A stretch of 6,230 bases of DNA from Euryarchaeota archaeon UBA226 (GTDB lineage: Archaea > Thermoplasmatota > Poseidoniia > Poseidoniales > Poseidoniaceae): assembly GCA_002505935.1 (NCBI GenBank), contig DAWL01000039.1:1-6230 (forward strand). The letters run 5' to 3'. The notes beneath the pieces were generated by a model. The model did not search any database, was not told the origin of the DNA, and worked only from the letters and a program-made list of their open reading frames with translations. Each line of letters begins with the position of its first letter. Position 1 is the first letter of the stretch. The translations under genes were made by a program, and so were the position numbers. Below are positions 5,830 to 6,230 of this stretch, piece after piece.

Positions 5830-6230
5830 ATGGATGATGGAAGTGTGGAATTAACCGACCCATTGGAACACTCGGTCGGAGGAAAAGGAGGGCATCTGCT
5901 ACGACGCGGATTCCATATCAGCATGATTATCCTCCCATGGATGTATTATTGGAAAGGAGAACAGATTACAGATTGGTTGAACGATCTAACTGGGCTTTCG
6001 ATGACTAGAGAAATGGTAGCCAGTTGCATGGTCTTTGCAGTGATTTTTGCAGAGATGATTAGGCTCAAGGCAGGCGTAGCAGTTTACGGACAACGTGATT
6101 ACGAGGCTGAACAAGTCAGCGCTTTGGCATGGGGCGCTTTCTCCATTGGAATGGCGTGCCTAATGGCGCCAAAGGCAGGGCATTTAGGCGCCGCTATTGG
6201 TGCGCCATTGATCGCTTCATTGGCTCTGGG
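5830..6230 (+). CDS. Dolichol/phytol kinase-like integral membrane protein (3' partial, 133 codons)
   Basis: The frame runs from ATG 5830 to the window end without a stop. It is four bases after the MeaB-like stop and has a good ribosome binding site. After a hydrophilic N-terminus it shows LLRRGFHI (23-30), resembling the RK-x-x-H motif that opens polyprenol kinases and CDP-diglyceride-synthase-like proteins. Hydrophobic helices lie at about 28-41, 62-78, 97-113 and 117-133. It also has an EMIRL segment (75-79), comparable to the E-x-x-R-L found after the second helix in this family. The last codons, ASLAL followed by a glycine codon beginning GG, match the start of the conserved ALGD(P/A) active-site motif. 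Such enzymes phosphorylate dolichol, phytol or geranylgeraniol with CTP in the membrane. A link to propionyl-CoA metabolism is not evident; it may simply share the transcript. The family call is tentative because the catalytic part is cut off. Confidence 0.62.
   Translation, partial: MDDGSVELTDPLEHSVGGKGGHLLRRGFHISMIILPWMYYWKGEQITDWLNDLTGLSMTREMVASCMVFAVIFAEMIRLKAGVAVYGQRDYEAEQVSALAWGAFSIGMACLMAPKAGHLGAAIGAPLIASLAL

Overview
The window most likely comes from a mesophilic archaeon. A marine Thermoplasmatota-type genome (Poseidoniia, Marine Group II/III) is a reasonable guess. The grounds are a polyprenol/dolichol-kinase-like gene, a membrane-anchored HdrD-like iron-sulfur protein with an apparently external N-terminal domain, acidic proteins, a separately encoded cobalamin subunit of methylmalonyl-CoA mutase, and Shine-Dalgarno-led compact operons. 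No rRNA or other marker gene is present, so this placement is inference.

Layout, left to right. (1) A plus-strand gene, open from base 1, ends at 1992. It encodes an outside domain, one membrane helix, two 4Fe-4S clusters and two CCG (HdrD/GlpC/LutA-type) domains. (2) A minus-strand operon, read from 4419 down to 1994, holds a propionyl-CoA-type carboxyltransferase, a small basic protein, a biotin carboxyl carrier protein and a small putative zinc-binding protein. Its last gene converges on the iron-sulfur gene with one base between the stop codons. (3) A 116-bp divergent intergenic region (4420-4535) contains a short palindrome. (4) A plus-strand operon from 4536 holds the cobalamin-binding small subunit of methylmalonyl-CoA mutase, a MeaB/ArgK-family GTPase and the start of a membrane protein resembling dolichol/phytol kinases, cut off at the window end. 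No gene-free stretch exceeds 300 bases.

Functionally the centre of the window is a methylmalonyl-CoA locus. The carboxyltransferase plus the biotin carrier would convert propionyl-CoA to methylmalonyl-CoA, and the mutase subunit plus its G-protein chaperone would serve the B12-dependent rearrangement to succinyl-CoA. The biotin carboxylase, the catalytic mutase subunit and the epimerase are not in the window and must be encoded elsewhere if the pathway is complete. The order carboxyltransferase, small protein, biotin carrier also resembles methylmalonyl-CoA decarboxylase operons, but no membrane beta subunit follows.

No tRNA, rRNA, CRISPR array, insertion sequence or convincing terminator was seen. 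Most of the window is ordinary central metabolism. The least explained parts are the N-terminal domain of the iron-sulfur protein, the 63-residue protein between the carboxylase subunits and the 79-residue zinc-type protein.
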